A stretch of 64,000 nt of DNA from contig JAFTGB010000018.1 of the NCBI GenBank assembly GCA_017458125.1, positions 1-64,000 of the forward strand, written 5' to 3'. The position numbers were made by a program, and so were the translations under genes. The notes under the pieces are model-generated. The model was given only the letters and a program-made list of their open reading frames with translations, searched no databases and was not told where the DNA came from. The stretch comes from Prevotella sp. (GTDB lineage Bacteria; Bacteroidota; Bacteroidia; Bacteroidales; Bacteroidaceae). Of this stretch, positions 36,167-45,902 are shown piece by piece; positions within the stretch are counted from its first letter, which is position 1; every line of letters begins with the position of its first letter.

Positions 36167-38491
36167 ATGAGACTCTCGGAATTGAAAACAGGCAGCCGTG
36201 GCGTCATAGTCAAGGTGCAAGGCCATGGTGGCTTCCGCAAACGCATCATTGAGATGGGCTTCATCAAGGGCAAGACAATAGAGGTACTGCTGAATGCGCC
36301 ATTGCATGATCCGGTAAAATATAAGCTGATGGGCTATGAGGTGTCGTTGCGCAGGCAAGAAGCCGAGATGATAGAGGTCATCACCGAAGAAGAAGCCAAG
36401 AAAGCCTCTCCTGCCATTGCCACGCGGCCGAAGACGGTGAAGATTACCCCGGAGACACACCCTGACGACTACTTGCAGCATATAGCTTTGCGGGAGCACC
36501 GCACTCTGAATGTCGTACTGGTGGGCAACCCCAACTGCGGCAAGACAACGCTGTTCAACTATGCTTCGGGAGCACACGAGCATGTGGGCAACTACTCTGG
36601 TGTCACCGTTGACTCCTCGGAGGCCCGTGCTTACTTTTTCGGCTACGAATTTAATCTGACCGACCTGCCTGGCACTTACTCATTGTCGTGCTATTCGCCG
36701 GAGGAGCTTTATGTGCGTAAGCAGCTTTCAGAGCAGCTGCCTGATGTGGTAGTCAATGTTCTTGACGTGTCGAACTTGGAGCGTAATCTCTATCTGACTA
36801 CACAGCTGATGGACATGGATTTGCCTATGGTGTGTGCACTGAATATGTATGACGAGTTTGAGCGAAGAGGGGATAAGGTAGACTTGAGCGTACTGTCCAC
36901 GCTGTTTGGCATACCTATGATTCCTACGTCGTTCAAGAGTGGCACGGGAGTTGATGCGTTGTTCCGCACCATCATTCAGGTGTATGAAGGTACCAATGCC
37001 ACTGCCCGTCACATTCATATCAATTACGGCCATGAGATAGAAGACGGCATCAGTCACATCCAACAGTTTCTGAAGCCTAACATGGCTATTCATCCCCGCT
37101 ATTCCACCCGTTATGTGGCCCTGAAGTTGCTGGAGCATGATACGGAAGTGGAGAGGATACTGCGACAGAAGATGGAGGCGTTCACCTCTGTTCTGGTGGA
37201 GCGTGACAAGGCCGCGTCACGTGTGTTCGAGGAAACCAATACTGACTCTGAAACTGCTATCATGGATGCCAAATACGGTTTTATCAACGGCGCGCTGACT
37301 GAGGCTGGTTTCACTACTGGTTCAGCACATGACACATATAAGACCACGCACATGATAGACCGTGTGCTTTCGAACAAGTATTTGGGACTTCCTATCTTCT
37401 TTGCCATCCTTTTCCTGATGTTCCATACCACCTTTGTGCTGGGGCAATATCCGATGGATTGGATAGAGATGGGCGTGGAGTGGCTGGGCGGAAAGGTAAG
37501 TGGCGAGATGGCTGACGGTCCTTTACGCTCAATGTTAGCAGACGGCATCATTGGCGGTGTCGGGGCGGTCATCGTCTTTCTGCCGCAGATTCTGATACTC
37601 TATTTCTTTATTTCGATAATGGAAGACTCGGGCTACATGGCACGTGCGGCCTTCATCATGGACAAACTGATGCACGGCATGGGATTGCATGGAAAATCGT
37701 TCATCCCCCTGATAATGGGCTTTGGGTGTAACGTGCCTGCCGTTATGGCCACGCGCACCATTGAGAGCCGGCGCTCGCGGCTCATCACCATGCTCGTCCT
37801 GCCTTTTATGTCTTGTTCCGCGCGCCTACCTATTTATATTATGATTATAGGTACGTTCTTTGCCACCAGATATCAGTCGTGGATTATGCTGTCGCTCTAT
37901 GTCTTCGGCATACTGACGGCTGTTATCGTCAGCAAGCTGATGTCAACGTTTATTATCAAGGCTGAGGACACACCGTTTGTGATGGAACTGCCTCCATACC
38001 GTTGGCCTACAGCTAAGGCCATTGGTCGCCATACGTGGGAGAAAGGTAAGGAGTATCTGAAGAAGATGGGTGGCATCATCCTTGTAGCCAGCATCATCGT
38101 GTGGGCATTAGGCTATTTCTGTCCGCAGGGCATTGCCCCGTCGATGGAGCAGTCGTACATCGGCCTGTTAGGACAGGCCATCGCCCCGCTTTTCTCGATA
38201 CAGGGTTTCACCTGGCAGCTGGATGTGTCGCTGATAGCCGGTGTGGGTGCCAAGGAGATAGTGGCTTCCACCGTTGGTGTGTTGGGCGGTTTGGAGGGTA
38301 TCACCCCGCTGGTGGCCTATTGCTATCTGCTGTTCGTTTTGCTTTACTTCCCCTGCATAGCCACCATTGCCGCCATCAAACATGAGACGGGTTCGTGGCG
38401 TTGGGCACTCATCACTGCTTGTTACACTACTGCACTGGCGTGGGTGGTATCGGCAGTATTCTATCAGTTGGGAAGTCTGTTCTACTCATGA
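36167..38491 (+). CDS. feoB: FeoA-FeoB fusion ferrous iron transporter
   Basis: 774 residues. It imports Fe(II) across the inner membrane. Residues 1-75 form a FeoA-type SH3-like domain (MRLSELKTGSRGVIVKV…RRQEAEMIEVI), fused to FeoB. The G domain has G1 GNPNCGKTTLFN (about 119-130), G3 DLPGTYS and G4 NMYDE. The membrane part carries the two FeoB gate cores (YFFISIMEDSGYMARAAFIMDKLM and GFGCNVPAVMATRTIESRR; then VGAKEIVASTVGVL). FeoA-FeoB fusions are common in Bacteroidetes. The 3' end overlaps the convergent rlmH by 10 nt. Confidence 0.97.
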   Translation: MRLSELKTGSRGVIVKVQGHGGFRKRIIEMGFIKGKTIEVLLNAPLHDPVKYKLMGYEVSLRRQEAEMIEVITEEEAKKASPAIATRPKTVKITPETHPDDYLQHIALREHRTLNVVLVGNPNCGKTTLFNYASGAHEHVGNYSGVTVDSSEARAYFFGYEFNLTDLPGTYSLSCYSPEELYVRKQLSEQLPDVVVNVLDVSNLERNLYLTTQLMDMDLPMVCALNMYDEFERRGDKVDLSVLSTLFGIPMIPTSFKSGTGVDALFRTIIQVYEGTNATARHIHINYGHEIEDGISHIQQFLKPNMAIHPRYSTRYVALKLLEHDTEVERILRQKMEAFTSVLVERDKAASRVFEETNTDSETAIMDAKYGFINGALTEAGFTTGSAHDTYKTTHMIDRVLSNKYLGLPIFFAILFLMFHTTFVLGQYPMDWIEMGVEWLGGKVSGEMADGPLRSMLADGIIGGVGAVIVFLPQILILYFFISIMEDSGYMARAAFIMDKLMHGMGLHGKSFIPLIMGFGCNVPAVMATRTIESRRSRLITMLVLPFMSCSARLPIYIMIIGTFFATRYQSWIMLSLYVFGILTAVIVSKLMSTFIIKAEDTPFVMELPPYRWPTAKAIGRHTWEKGKEYLKKMGGIILVASIIVWALGYFCPQGIAPSMEQSYIGLLGQAIAPLFSIQGFTWQLDVSLIAGVGAKEIVASTVGVLGGLEGITPLVAYCYLLFVLLYFPCIATIAAIKHETGSWRWALITACYTTALAWVVSAVFYQLGSLFYS

Positions 38492-38952
38492 TGATAAGGC
38501 TCACCTTTTATTATAGTGCATGCACGATACACTTGTTCGGTGAAGGTGAGCCGTATCATCTGGTGCGAGAAGGTCATCTTGGAGAGGCTGAGCTGTTCGT
38601 TGGCTCTTGCGTAGACATCGTTTGAGAAACCGTAAGGGCCTCCGATGATAAAAATCAGTCGGCGTGATGTCTGCTGTTTCTGTTCCAACCAGCGGGCAAA
38701 CTCAATGCTGCGGTATTCGCGTCCGTGTTCGTCGAGCAGTACAACGGTGTCCGAAGCCTGCAGTTGACGCAGTATCAGTTCACCCTCTTGCTGCTTCTGC
38801 TGTTGTTCGGTAAGGTTCTTTGTGTTCTTCAGTTCGGCAATGGTGACGACTTCAAAAGGCATGTAGTGACCTATGCGCTCCACATAGTCGTTGATGCCGG
38901 CTTGGAAGTGCTTGTTGACAGTCTTACCGACTTGTAACAGTATCGTTTTCAT
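38482..38952 (-). CDS. rlmH: 23S rRNA (pseudouridine1915-N3)-methyltransferase
   Basis: 156 residues, typical RlmH, a SPOUT-fold enzyme acting on helix 69 of assembled ribosomes. The knot motif is present (LIFIIGGPYGFSNDVYARANEQLSLSKMTFSHQMIRLTFTEQVYRACTIIKGEPYH), as is the LDEHGREYRSIEFARWLEQ segment. It overlaps the upstream DUF4491 gene by 29 nt and the 3' end of feoAB by 10 nt. Confidence 0.97.
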   Translation of the reverse strand: MKTILLQVGKTVNKHFQAGINDYVERIGHYMPFEVVTIAELKNTKNLTEQQQKQQEGELILRQLQASDTVVLLDEHGREYRSIEFARWLEQKQQTSRRLIFIIGGPYGFSNDVYARANEQLSLSKMTFSHQMIRLTFTEQVYRACTIIKGEPYHHE

Positions 38953-39241
38953 AGTCGCTGAGACGTTTGGGATTCTTGGGAAACCACCCTTTCAGCACCC
39001 TTCTACGCTGTGCGAAGAGTTCACCGATGCCCCATAAAGCTGAGGCTCCAAAGACACCGACAATAGCCGACAATATGGTGTTCTCGATGAAGAGGGCTCC
39101 AATGATGCAAGTCAGTCCTATGAACAGGTAAACCACCCATGGTTTCGTACCATAGTGGTATTCGGTCTTGATGACGATGGGGTGCCAGATGCCGATGGTC
39201 AGAAACGTACAGACGGCGATGATGATTCCTGTAAAATACAT
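38924..39241 (-). CDS. DUF4491 family small membrane protein
   Basis: 105 residues with three predicted membrane segments (about 3-23, 36-53, 57-75) and a basic C-terminal tail (AQRRRVLKGWFPKNPKR). The pattern GIWHPIVIKTEYHYGTKPWVVYLFIG matches DUF4491, a Bacteroidales family of unknown function commonly found beside rlmH. Its last 29 nt overlap rlmH. Confidence 0.85.
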   Translation of the reverse strand: MYFTGIIIAVCTFLTIGIWHPIVIKTEYHYGTKPWVVYLFIGLTCIIGALFIENTILSAIVGVFGASALWGIGELFAQRRRVLKGWFPKNPKRLSDYENDTVTSR

Positions 39242-39279
39242 CGATGTTATTTATGATTTACTATTTACGATTTACTATT

Positions 39280-40785
39280 TTAGCGGGTAGTGTGAAATCC
39301 TTCCAGGTTTTCATAGCGGCGTCGCATCATGCGCCGATAGATGTTGCGCATCCAGTACGGTTCGCTGAGAGTGACGGCCAATCCTGTAGCCAGCAGTATC
39401 CCGTAGGCCGTTTCGGTGTCGAATATGGCCTGAAGGAAAAATACTTCGGCAACAGGTAAAAGCATGGCCGTAAATGAAGCTATGCCCTGCCACTTGTTTT
39501 CCATTTGGTTCTTGCCCATCAGTTTCTCGTTGAGGGGTAGCGTCGCCTTGTTGTAGACAGCCATCTGGAACAGCAGCAAGTAGACGGGACCTGTAACGGT
39601 GAACAGATAGGCCAGCACCATCATCAGCGAGAATTTACCCGTAAAGACGGGGATGAGGGTGAAGAGCAGTGGCAGCACCAGAACGGCACAATAGAAATAG
39701 TATTTGGCGCGCAGCAGCGTCAGTATGTTCTCCTCGTGAACCATCAGCAAGTCAATGTAGTTGCCTTCGGGACACATCACTTTAGTCAGGTTGACAGCTC
39801 CAAAGAATACGAAGGCGTAGAGGCACCAGAAGTTGCGCTCGAAACTGCTGTTGTAAACCTCGGTGAAGGCTATTATCAGTGAGAAGAAAGTAATGAAGCA
39901 GATCCCCTGGATGAAGCGCGAGCGGATGGCCTTGTTGCGCATGGTGCTCTTAATCTCCAGCTTCAGGTATTCGCCTATCTGCCCGAAACGGTTCAAGGCC
40001 TTGAATTCGGACACCGTCTTCAGCTTTGTCTTTTCAGTTTTGCCGATTTCATCGTAAATGAGGTTCATCTGCAGGTGGCGGTTGACGGCGAAAAGCACCA
40101 CGAAGAGCACTACGAACAGTAAGAACAAATACCAGGGTGAGCCGTAGCGTTCAATGAAGCCTTCCCCAATCTCGATAATCTTCTCTAACTGCTTGTCGGG
40201 TAGCACGAAGAGCGGTAAGAGCACCGAACCGTAGACGACTGCTGGCAGTGCCCACCACCACATGCTCTGATTGACGAGGGTGCGCACTAACAGATACCAC
40301 TGGCTATTGACCATCACCATGAGGTGCAGCATCAGCAACAGTGTTAAAGCTGCCCATGTGGACACCCCCCCGCACCATACGATGAACACGTAGGGCAGGA
40401 AGAAAGTCATCCATACCAGATTGCCCGAATCGAGCAGCATGCGAATGAGGAAACAGTCAATGGCTGCGTACTTGCTGATGGGGGTCAGCAGGTAGGGCTT
40501 GACAAGCATGAGCGGTGTTTGCTGGGTCATGAACCGAAGGCCGAAGTCGAAGATGAGCAGGAAGGGCATGATGTAGAATATCATGTAGGGGCTGTCGTCT
40601 TCTGTTGCGGCTATCCATCCGAAGAAAGTACCCAAGGCGATGAACTCAATGGCAAGGAAGGCTACAACCAAGTATCCGAAGAACTTTCCGAACTGGTTGG
40701 CCTCGAACATCGGGTGCCGTTTCTCGCTGAGCCTCGTGTTCTTCCGTAGCAGAAAGAATAGTTGTATCTTATTCATGACTCTCAT
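39280..40785 (-). CDS. DUF5687 multi-pass membrane protein (ABC-permease-like)
   Basis: 501 residues (or 498 from the second ATG at 40776). At least ten hydrophobic segments and a layout resembling ABC-type permeases that partner separate ATPases; the sequence RKNTRLSEKRHPMFEANQFGKFFGYL near the N-terminus matches DUF5687. Function is not known. No ATPase gene is adjacent: the upstream neighbour on the same strand is the LolA-like gene 12 bp away, and the downstream one is DUF4491. The spacer with DUF4491 carries two copies of 'gatttactattt'. Confidence 0.8.
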   Translation of the reverse strand: MRVMNKIQLFFLLRKNTRLSEKRHPMFEANQFGKFFGYLVVAFLAIEFIALGTFFGWIAATEDDSPYMIFYIMPFLLIFDFGLRFMTQQTPLMLVKPYLLTPISKYAAIDCFLIRMLLDSGNLVWMTFFLPYVFIVWCGGVSTWAALTLLLMLHLMVMVNSQWYLLVRTLVNQSMWWWALPAVVYGSVLLPLFVLPDKQLEKIIEIGEGFIERYGSPWYLFLLFVVLFVVLFAVNRHLQMNLIYDEIGKTEKTKLKTVSEFKALNRFGQIGEYLKLEIKSTMRNKAIRSRFIQGICFITFFSLIIAFTEVYNSSFERNFWCLYAFVFFGAVNLTKVMCPEGNYIDLLMVHEENILTLLRAKYYFYCAVLVLPLLFTLIPVFTGKFSLMMVLAYLFTVTGPVYLLLFQMAVYNKATLPLNEKLMGKNQMENKWQGIASFTAMLLPVAEVFFLQAIFDTETAYGILLATGLAVTLSEPYWMRNIYRRMMRRRYENLEGFHTTR

Positions 40786-40797
40786 CTATCTCAACGT

Positions 40798-41430
40798 TCA
40801 CCTCAGGTCAATGACTTCTGCTGAGGGGAAATCCTTGGCGTTGAAACGGAACTGGCCGTCGGATAGCGTTGCCTTCTTGAAGTTACGTATGTCTATGGTG
40901 TTCCATCCTTTCTTATGGCGGATGCGAATCTGCGAGGGGATATAGGTCTTTTGGTTTACGGTGACATACATCTCGCGGAGTCCTTTCTGGGCAGTGCTCG
41001 TCAGATGTATCTCGTAGCTCCCGCCCTTCTTGGTCATCGTGTACTTGTAGCCCTTCTTATACATATAGATGAAGTTGTAGGGGTTGATGGCCTGAATTTC
41101 GCTCTCTGACGGTGTGGCCACGTTGACCTCGTCATTTTTCTTCATATACGTCCATTGCGTCTTGCCGTCGAACCAGATGATGACATCGGGCGTAGTGACC
41201 TGAAACTTGCGGTCTTTGATGCTGATGCTTCCGTTGTCGTTCATCTGTCCGCCCTTCAGGGTGAAGTCGCAGGTGATGCCTGCCTTGTTTTGTATGGCGG
41301 CGGCAGTCTTGTCCAGCACTTGCTTGGCACTTTGACCGAAGCAAAGGAGTAAGGAGTAATGAGAAACGAGTAATGCCGTTAGCACTATCATTCTCTTGAT
41401 TTCGTGATTATTCATTACTGTCATTTTCAT
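40798..41430 (-). CDS. LolA-like lipoprotein carrier
   Basis: 210 residues. Following a signal peptide, the LolA/LppX fold is recognisable: VLDKTAAAIQNKAGITCDFTL, KFQVTTPDVIIWFDGKTQWTYMKKNDEVNVATPSESE, then YVTVNQKTYIPSQIRIRHKKGW. Such proteins carry lipoproteins through the periplasm. The signal-peptide region (TALLVSHYSLLLCFGQS) is encoded by DNA that looks like the intergenic microrepeat 'actcgtttctcattactccttactc', an odd feature. It lies just downstream of ftsK on the same strand (24 bp gap). Confidence 0.86.
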   Translation of the reverse strand: MKMTVMNNHEIKRMIVLTALLVSHYSLLLCFGQSAKQVLDKTAAAIQNKAGITCDFTLKGGQMNDNGSISIKDRKFQVTTPDVIIWFDGKTQWTYMKKNDEVNVATPSESEIQAINPYNFIYMYKKGYKYTMTKKGGSYEIHLTSTAQKGLREMYVTVNQKTYIPSQIRIRHKKGWNTIDIRNFKKATLSDGQFRFNAKDFPSAEVIDLR

Positions 41431-41454
41431 TTTTATTTCTTATTTGCGGAAGTA

Positions 41455-43926
41455 TCAGCTTCTCCATTGCGACAAAAGATTTTCAAGACTCATCTCGTCC
41501 ATGATGAGCACCTCGCGGGGTTTTGAACCGTGGGCAGCACCCACTATTCCTGCCTTCTCCAGCTGATCCATCAGGCGTCCGGCACGGTTGTATCCGATGG
41601 CGAACTTACGCTGGATAAGACTCGTCGAACCACTCTGTTCACGAACTATCAGACGGGCGGCATCCTCAAACATCGGGTCAAGATGCTGCATGTCCACATC
41701 GCGGGTCTCGCCACCCTCGCCATCGTCCGTGTCGGGTTCAGGCAACTCGAAGGCAGCGGCGTAACCCTGCTGCTGTGCAATGAACTGGTTGATACGCTCC
41801 ACTTCAGGAGTGTCAACGAAGGCGCATTGCACTCGTACGGGTTCACTGCCGTTCAGGTAGAGCATGTCGCCGCGTCCCACCAGCTGTTGTGCTCCCGTAC
41901 GGTCGAGGATGGTCTTCGAGTCGATACCTGCCGACACTTTGAAGGCTATGCGGCTGGGGAAGTTGGCCTTGATGGTACCAGTGATGATGTTTGTGGTAGG
42001 ACGCTGCGTGGCAATAATCATGTGTATGCCAACGGCACGTGCCAGCTGGGCAATGCGTGCGATAGGCAGTTCCACCTCCTTGCCTGCTGTCATAATCAGG
42101 TCACCGAACTCGTCTATGACCACCACGATGTAAGGCATGAACTTATGGCCGTGGTCAGGATTGAGTTGGCGGCTGATGAATTTCTTGTTGTACTCCTTGA
42201 TGTTACGTGCCTGGGCCATTTTCAGCAGGTCGTAGCGGGTGTCCATCTCCTTGCACAGCGAGTTCAGCGTGTGTATCACCTTGGTCACATCGGTGATGAT
42301 GGGTTCGGCGTCGTCGTCGGGTATCTTGGCCAGGAAGTGCTTCTCTATGCTGGCGTAGATGCTAAACTCCACCTTCTTCGGGTCAACGAGCACTATTTTC
42401 AGTTCTGCCGGGTGCTTCTTATATAATAAGGAGGTGATAATGGCATTCAATCCCACCGATTTTCCCTGACCCGTCGCACCGGCAACAAGCAGGTGGGGAG
42501 CCTTGGCCAGGTCGAACATGAAGACCTCGTTGGTGATGGTTTTGCCTATCGCACAAGGCAGTTCCATGGTGGTTTCCTGGAACTTCTTCGAGTTCAGAAT
42601 GCTCTCCATTGAAACGGTGGCTGGTTTGGCGTTAGGAACCTCGATACCGATGGTGCCCTTGCCGGGAATGGGTGCTATGATGCGGATGCCTAAGGCAGCC
42701 AGCGAGAGTGCAATGTCATCCTCCAGGTTGCGAATCTTTGCGATGCGCACTCCCGGTGCCGGCGTAATCTCATAGAGGGTGATGGTAGGACCCACCGTAG
42801 CCTTGATGCTTGCAATCTCCACGCCGAAGTTACGCAGCACGTCCACGATGCGGTTCTTGTTGTTGGTCTGTTCCTGCATGTCGATGTAGGGCTTGCCGTC
42901 ACTTTCGTACTTCTGCAGCAGGTCGAGCGTAGGGTAGTGGTAGTTCTCTAAATCGCGCTTGGGGTCGTAGGGAGTTGACAGGTCGCCGTAGTTGTCGGCC
43001 ACCTGCTTGCCTTTGGCTGCCTCCTCGTCCTTGGTTTCCTCTATCTCTATCTCGATGTCGTCAGCCGGGTTGATATCGGTGTCTGCGGCGTCAGTCCTCG
43101 GTTTGTTGACCTTGGGGATGGTTGTAGCCGTTTCCGGGCCTTCATCCATGGTGAACTCAATTTCCTCGGCCTGCGGGTTGTCAAACGTGGTGGGGTCTTC
43201 CAGTGTCCGGATAGTGTCGTCACGTTCTTCGTCGGCTGTGCTGTCGCCGCGTCCGATGTTAATCTCCATAGGGATTTTCTTCAGGTAGTGCAGCGGATTG
43301 AAAATCTTGCGCAGCACGATGATGGTCTCCATGCTCAGGTAGGTCAGGAAGGCTATGGCTGTCAGCACCAGTATGGCTGTCAGACCGGGGGCACCTATCA
43401 ACCCCTCAATGCGCTGGCTGACGGCACAGCCGTGGTCGCCACCGGGGTTGAAGCAGGATTCTTGGAAGAAGGGTGACAGGAACTTGGCCATCATCACCGA
43501 CGACCATACCATGACGATGGTCAGGCACATGAACCATTTCAGCAGGTTCACCTTGTAGGCTCGCATCAGCCTGACTGCCACCAACAGCAGAAACACGGGA
43601 ATGAGAAAGGCACTCAGGCCGAAACAGCGCTTGATGAAGAACCACGAGGCATAGGCACCAATGGAGCCGCAGGCGTTCTGAAACTCATGGTGCTCGTTCA
43701 GTATCTCGCCGTCCCTGGGCAGTTCTATCAGACTTTGGTCAGCTGCACCTGTCGTGAAATACGATGCGAAGGCCCATGCTAAATAGCCTGCCACAAAGAG
43801 CAGGCAGAAACCCAGCACGAAATTGACGCGCTCGTTATGGAATATCTTGTCAAACCCCAGGGCGTCAGTCAGTGATGACGACACGCTGTCCTTGGGCATC
43901 TTGGTTGTTTTCTTTTTCTTTGGCAT
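41455..43926 (-). CDS. ftsK: DNA translocase FtsK/SpoIIIE
   Basis: 823 residues. It coordinates chromosome segregation with division at the inner membrane. Four to five N-terminal membrane helices (about 30-200) are followed by an acidic linker rich in Asp/Glu (about 225-310). The motor has Walker A GATGQGKSVGLNAII and Walker B YIVVVIDEFGDLIMTAG, with VQLARAVGIHMIIATQRPTTNIITGTIKANFPSRIAF downstream. The C-terminal winged-helix gamma domain is present (RKFAIGYNRAGRLMDQLEKAGIVG). A TAATTTTG box on the minus strand lies at 43950-43957. Confidence 0.96.
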   Translation of the reverse strand: MPKKKKTTKMPKDSVSSSLTDALGFDKIFHNERVNFVLGFCLLFVAGYLAWAFASYFTTGAADQSLIELPRDGEILNEHHEFQNACGSIGAYASWFFIKRCFGLSAFLIPVFLLLVAVRLMRAYKVNLLKWFMCLTIVMVWSSVMMAKFLSPFFQESCFNPGGDHGCAVSQRIEGLIGAPGLTAILVLTAIAFLTYLSMETIIVLRKIFNPLHYLKKIPMEINIGRGDSTADEERDDTIRTLEDPTTFDNPQAEEIEFTMDEGPETATTIPKVNKPRTDAADTDINPADDIEIEIEETKDEEAAKGKQVADNYGDLSTPYDPKRDLENYHYPTLDLLQKYESDGKPYIDMQEQTNNKNRIVDVLRNFGVEIASIKATVGPTITLYEITPAPGVRIAKIRNLEDDIALSLAALGIRIIAPIPGKGTIGIEVPNAKPATVSMESILNSKKFQETTMELPCAIGKTITNEVFMFDLAKAPHLLVAGATGQGKSVGLNAIITSLLYKKHPAELKIVLVDPKKVEFSIYASIEKHFLAKIPDDDAEPIITDVTKVIHTLNSLCKEMDTRYDLLKMAQARNIKEYNKKFISRQLNPDHGHKFMPYIVVVIDEFGDLIMTAGKEVELPIARIAQLARAVGIHMIIATQRPTTNIITGTIKANFPSRIAFKVSAGIDSKTILDRTGAQQLVGRGDMLYLNGSEPVRVQCAFVDTPEVERINQFIAQQQGYAAAFELPEPDTDDGEGGETRDVDMQHLDPMFEDAARLIVREQSGSTSLIQRKFAIGYNRAGRLMDQLEKAGIVGAAHGSKPREVLIMDEMSLENLLSQWRS

Positions 43927-44011
43927 ACATTTATATAAATAACGAGATGCAAAATTACGAAGAAAATCTTAGATTTCATCAACATTTTGTCGTTTTTTGC
44001 TTTTTTTGCAT

Positions 44012-44019
44012 TAACTTTG
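44012..44019 (+). promoter_or_regulatory. -7 element for the exonuclease gene
   Basis: TAACTTTG ends 8 nt before the ATG at 44028, the same spacing seen at the HAD gene. A -33 TTG lies at 43987-43989 with a longer 22-bp spacer. The transcript is predicted to be almost leaderless. Confidence 0.55.
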
Positions 44020-44027
44020 TAGCCCAA

Positions 44028-44648
44028 ATGAAAAAAGTCATCCATAACAAATTTGACAAAACGCTAATTCCATCCCTGCCGAGGATAACTTTTGACGGGC
44101 GCGTTGTGGTGGTGCTCAGCGAGATGGAAGCCGAACGTGCCGTCAACTATCTGCTGTCACAACCCATTCTGGGTGTCGACACGGAGACCCGCCCTTCGTT
44201 CACTCGCGGACGCCTTTATAAGGTGGCCCTGTTGCAGGTTTCTACCCATGAGGTCTGCTTCCTGTTCCGCCTGAACCTTCTGGGGCTGTCGCCATCGGTG
44301 AAACGGCTTCTGGAAGATGTGACGGTGCCCAAGATAGGGCTTTCGTGGCATGACGACACAATGGCCTTGCGCAAATTAGGAGATTTTGAATCGGGACGTT
44401 TCATCGACCTGCAGAACCAGGTCAAGGAGATAGGCGTTGAGGATATGAGTCTTCAGAAACTGTATGCCAACTTCTTTGGCCAGCGCATTTCCAAGCGCGA
44501 ACGGCTCACCAACTGGGAGGCTGACATACTGAACGACAAGCAGAAGACGTATGCGGCCACCGATGCCTGGGCGTGCATCATGCTTTATGAGGAGCTGATG
44601 CGGCTGGAGCAGACGGGCGACTACGAGCTGCTGAAGTGTGAAGAGTGA
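44028..44648 (+). CDS. DEDD-type 3'-5' exonuclease domain protein
   Basis: 206 residues. RNase D/WRN-like exonuclease fold: Exo I LGVDTETRPSF (D-x-E), Exo II with the 'KIGLSWHDDTMALRK' segment in place of NxxxD, then FIDLQNQVKEIG, and Exo III TYAATDAWACIMLYEEL (YxxxD). The catalytic acidic set appears complete. Small proteins of this type in Bacteroidetes have no agreed function. The ATG at 44028 is preferred to an upstream frame extension because of the promoter. It is followed 18 bp later by rlmI. Confidence 0.9.
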   Translation: MKKVIHNKFDKTLIPSLPRITFDGRVVVVLSEMEAERAVNYLLSQPILGVDTETRPSFTRGRLYKVALLQVSTHEVCFLFRLNLLGLSPSVKRLLEDVTVPKIGLSWHDDTMALRKLGDFESGRFIDLQNQVKEIGVEDMSLQKLYANFFGQRISKRERLTNWEADILNDKQKTYAATDAWACIMLYEELMRLEQTGDYELLKCEE

Positions 44649-44666
44649 AAACACATTGCTACCACT

Positions 44667-45902
44667 ATGATACAATACAAGCAGATACAGCTACGCAAGG
44701 GTAAGGAAGAGAGCTTACGCCGCTTCCATCCGTGGGTGTTCTCCGGAGCCATTCAGCGCATGGAGGAAGGCATTGAGGAAGGTGACGTAGTGCGCGTAGT
44801 GACCAATTCGGGCGATTTCATCGCTGTCGGCCACTACCAGCAGGGGTCCATCGCCGTGCGAGTGCTCTCGTTCCGCGATGTTGAGATTGATGCCGCCTTC
44901 TGGCATTCCCGTCTCTTGTCGGCTCTCCAAATGCGGCAAGCCATCGGTTTGGTGCCCCTGGCTCAGCCTTCAGCCTTTGACGTTCAGCCCTCCGAAAGCA
45001 CTACTTATCGTCTCGTGCACGGGGAAGGCGATAACCTGCCAGGCCTCATCATTGATGTCTACGGACAGACGGCAGTCATGCAAGCACACTCTATTGGTAT
45101 GCATCTCTGTCGCAAGCAGATAGCCAGTTCAGTTGTAGAAGTGATGAAGGGATATGTTGAGCATGTCTATTATAAGAGTGAGACAACGCTGCCCTTCATG
45201 ACTGCTGACGACATGGCTGGTTTCCTTGTTGGCGGCAGTGAGGATAATGTTGCCGTCGAGAATGGCCTGAAGTTCAGAGTCGACTGGCTTAGAGGTCAGA
45301 AGACGGGCTTTTTTATTGACCAGCGTGAGAACCGCTCCTTGCTGGAGAAATACGCTCAGGGCAAGCGGGTGCTCAACATGTTCTGCTACACGGGAGGTTT
45401 CTCGGTGTATGCCATGAGGGGCGGTGCGGAGCTTGTGCATAGTGTTGACAGTTCGGAGAAAGCCATTGCGCTGACCCGACAGAACATAGCCCTCAACTTC
45501 CCTGACGACCCACGCCATGAAGCCTTCTGCGAGGATGCCTTCAAGTTTTTGGATAGCTCTCAGCTCTCAACTTCCAGCAACCAAAGGTCTTACGACCTCA
45601 TTATCCTTGATCCTCCAGCCTTTGCCAAGCATCGTGGTGCCCTGCATAATGCGCTGAAGGGCTACACCCGTCTGAACCAGAAGGCTTTCGAGAAGATAGC
45701 CCCGGGTGGCATCCTCTTTACCTTCTCGTGTTCGCAGGTTGTTACCAAAGACCATTTCCGCAATGCGGTCTTTACGGCTGCCGCTTTGGCTCGTCGCAAG
45801 GTGCGCATCCTGCATCAGCTGCACCAGCCGCAGGACCATCCGGTCAACATCTATCATCCCGAAGGCGAATACCTGAAAGGTTTAGTGCTCTATGTGGAGT
45901 AA
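44667..45902 (+). CDS. rlmI: 23S rRNA (cytosine1962-C5)-methyltransferase
   Basis: 411 residues. N-terminal PUA domain (about 1-80: HPWVFSGAIQRMEEGIEEGDVVRV), a linker, then a SAM-dependent Rossmann domain: GQKTGFFIDQRENRSLL, motif I VLNMFCYTGGFSVYAM, DLIILDPPAFAKHRG and the catalytic-cysteine TFSCSQ. Two short stretches look inserted: LAQPSAFDVQPSESTT after the PUA domain, and SSQLSTSSNQRS before DLIILDPP, the latter encoded by 'agctctcagctctcaacttc' microrepeat-like DNA. Overlaps tilS by 11 nt. Confidence 0.93.
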   Translation: MIQYKQIQLRKGKEESLRRFHPWVFSGAIQRMEEGIEEGDVVRVVTNSGDFIAVGHYQQGSIAVRVLSFRDVEIDAAFWHSRLLSALQMRQAIGLVPLAQPSAFDVQPSESTTYRLVHGEGDNLPGLIIDVYGQTAVMQAHSIGMHLCRKQIASSVVEVMKGYVEHVYYKSETTLPFMTADDMAGFLVGGSEDNVAVENGLKFRVDWLRGQKTGFFIDQRENRSLLEKYAQGKRVLNMFCYTGGFSVYAMRGGAELVHSVDSSEKAIALTRQNIALNFPDDPRHEAFCEDAFKFLDSSQLSTSSNQRSYDLIILDPPAFAKHRGALHNALKGYTRLNQKAFEKIAPGGILFTFSCSQVVTKDHFRNAVFTAAALARRKVRILHQLHQPQDHPVNIYHPEGEYLKGLVLYVE

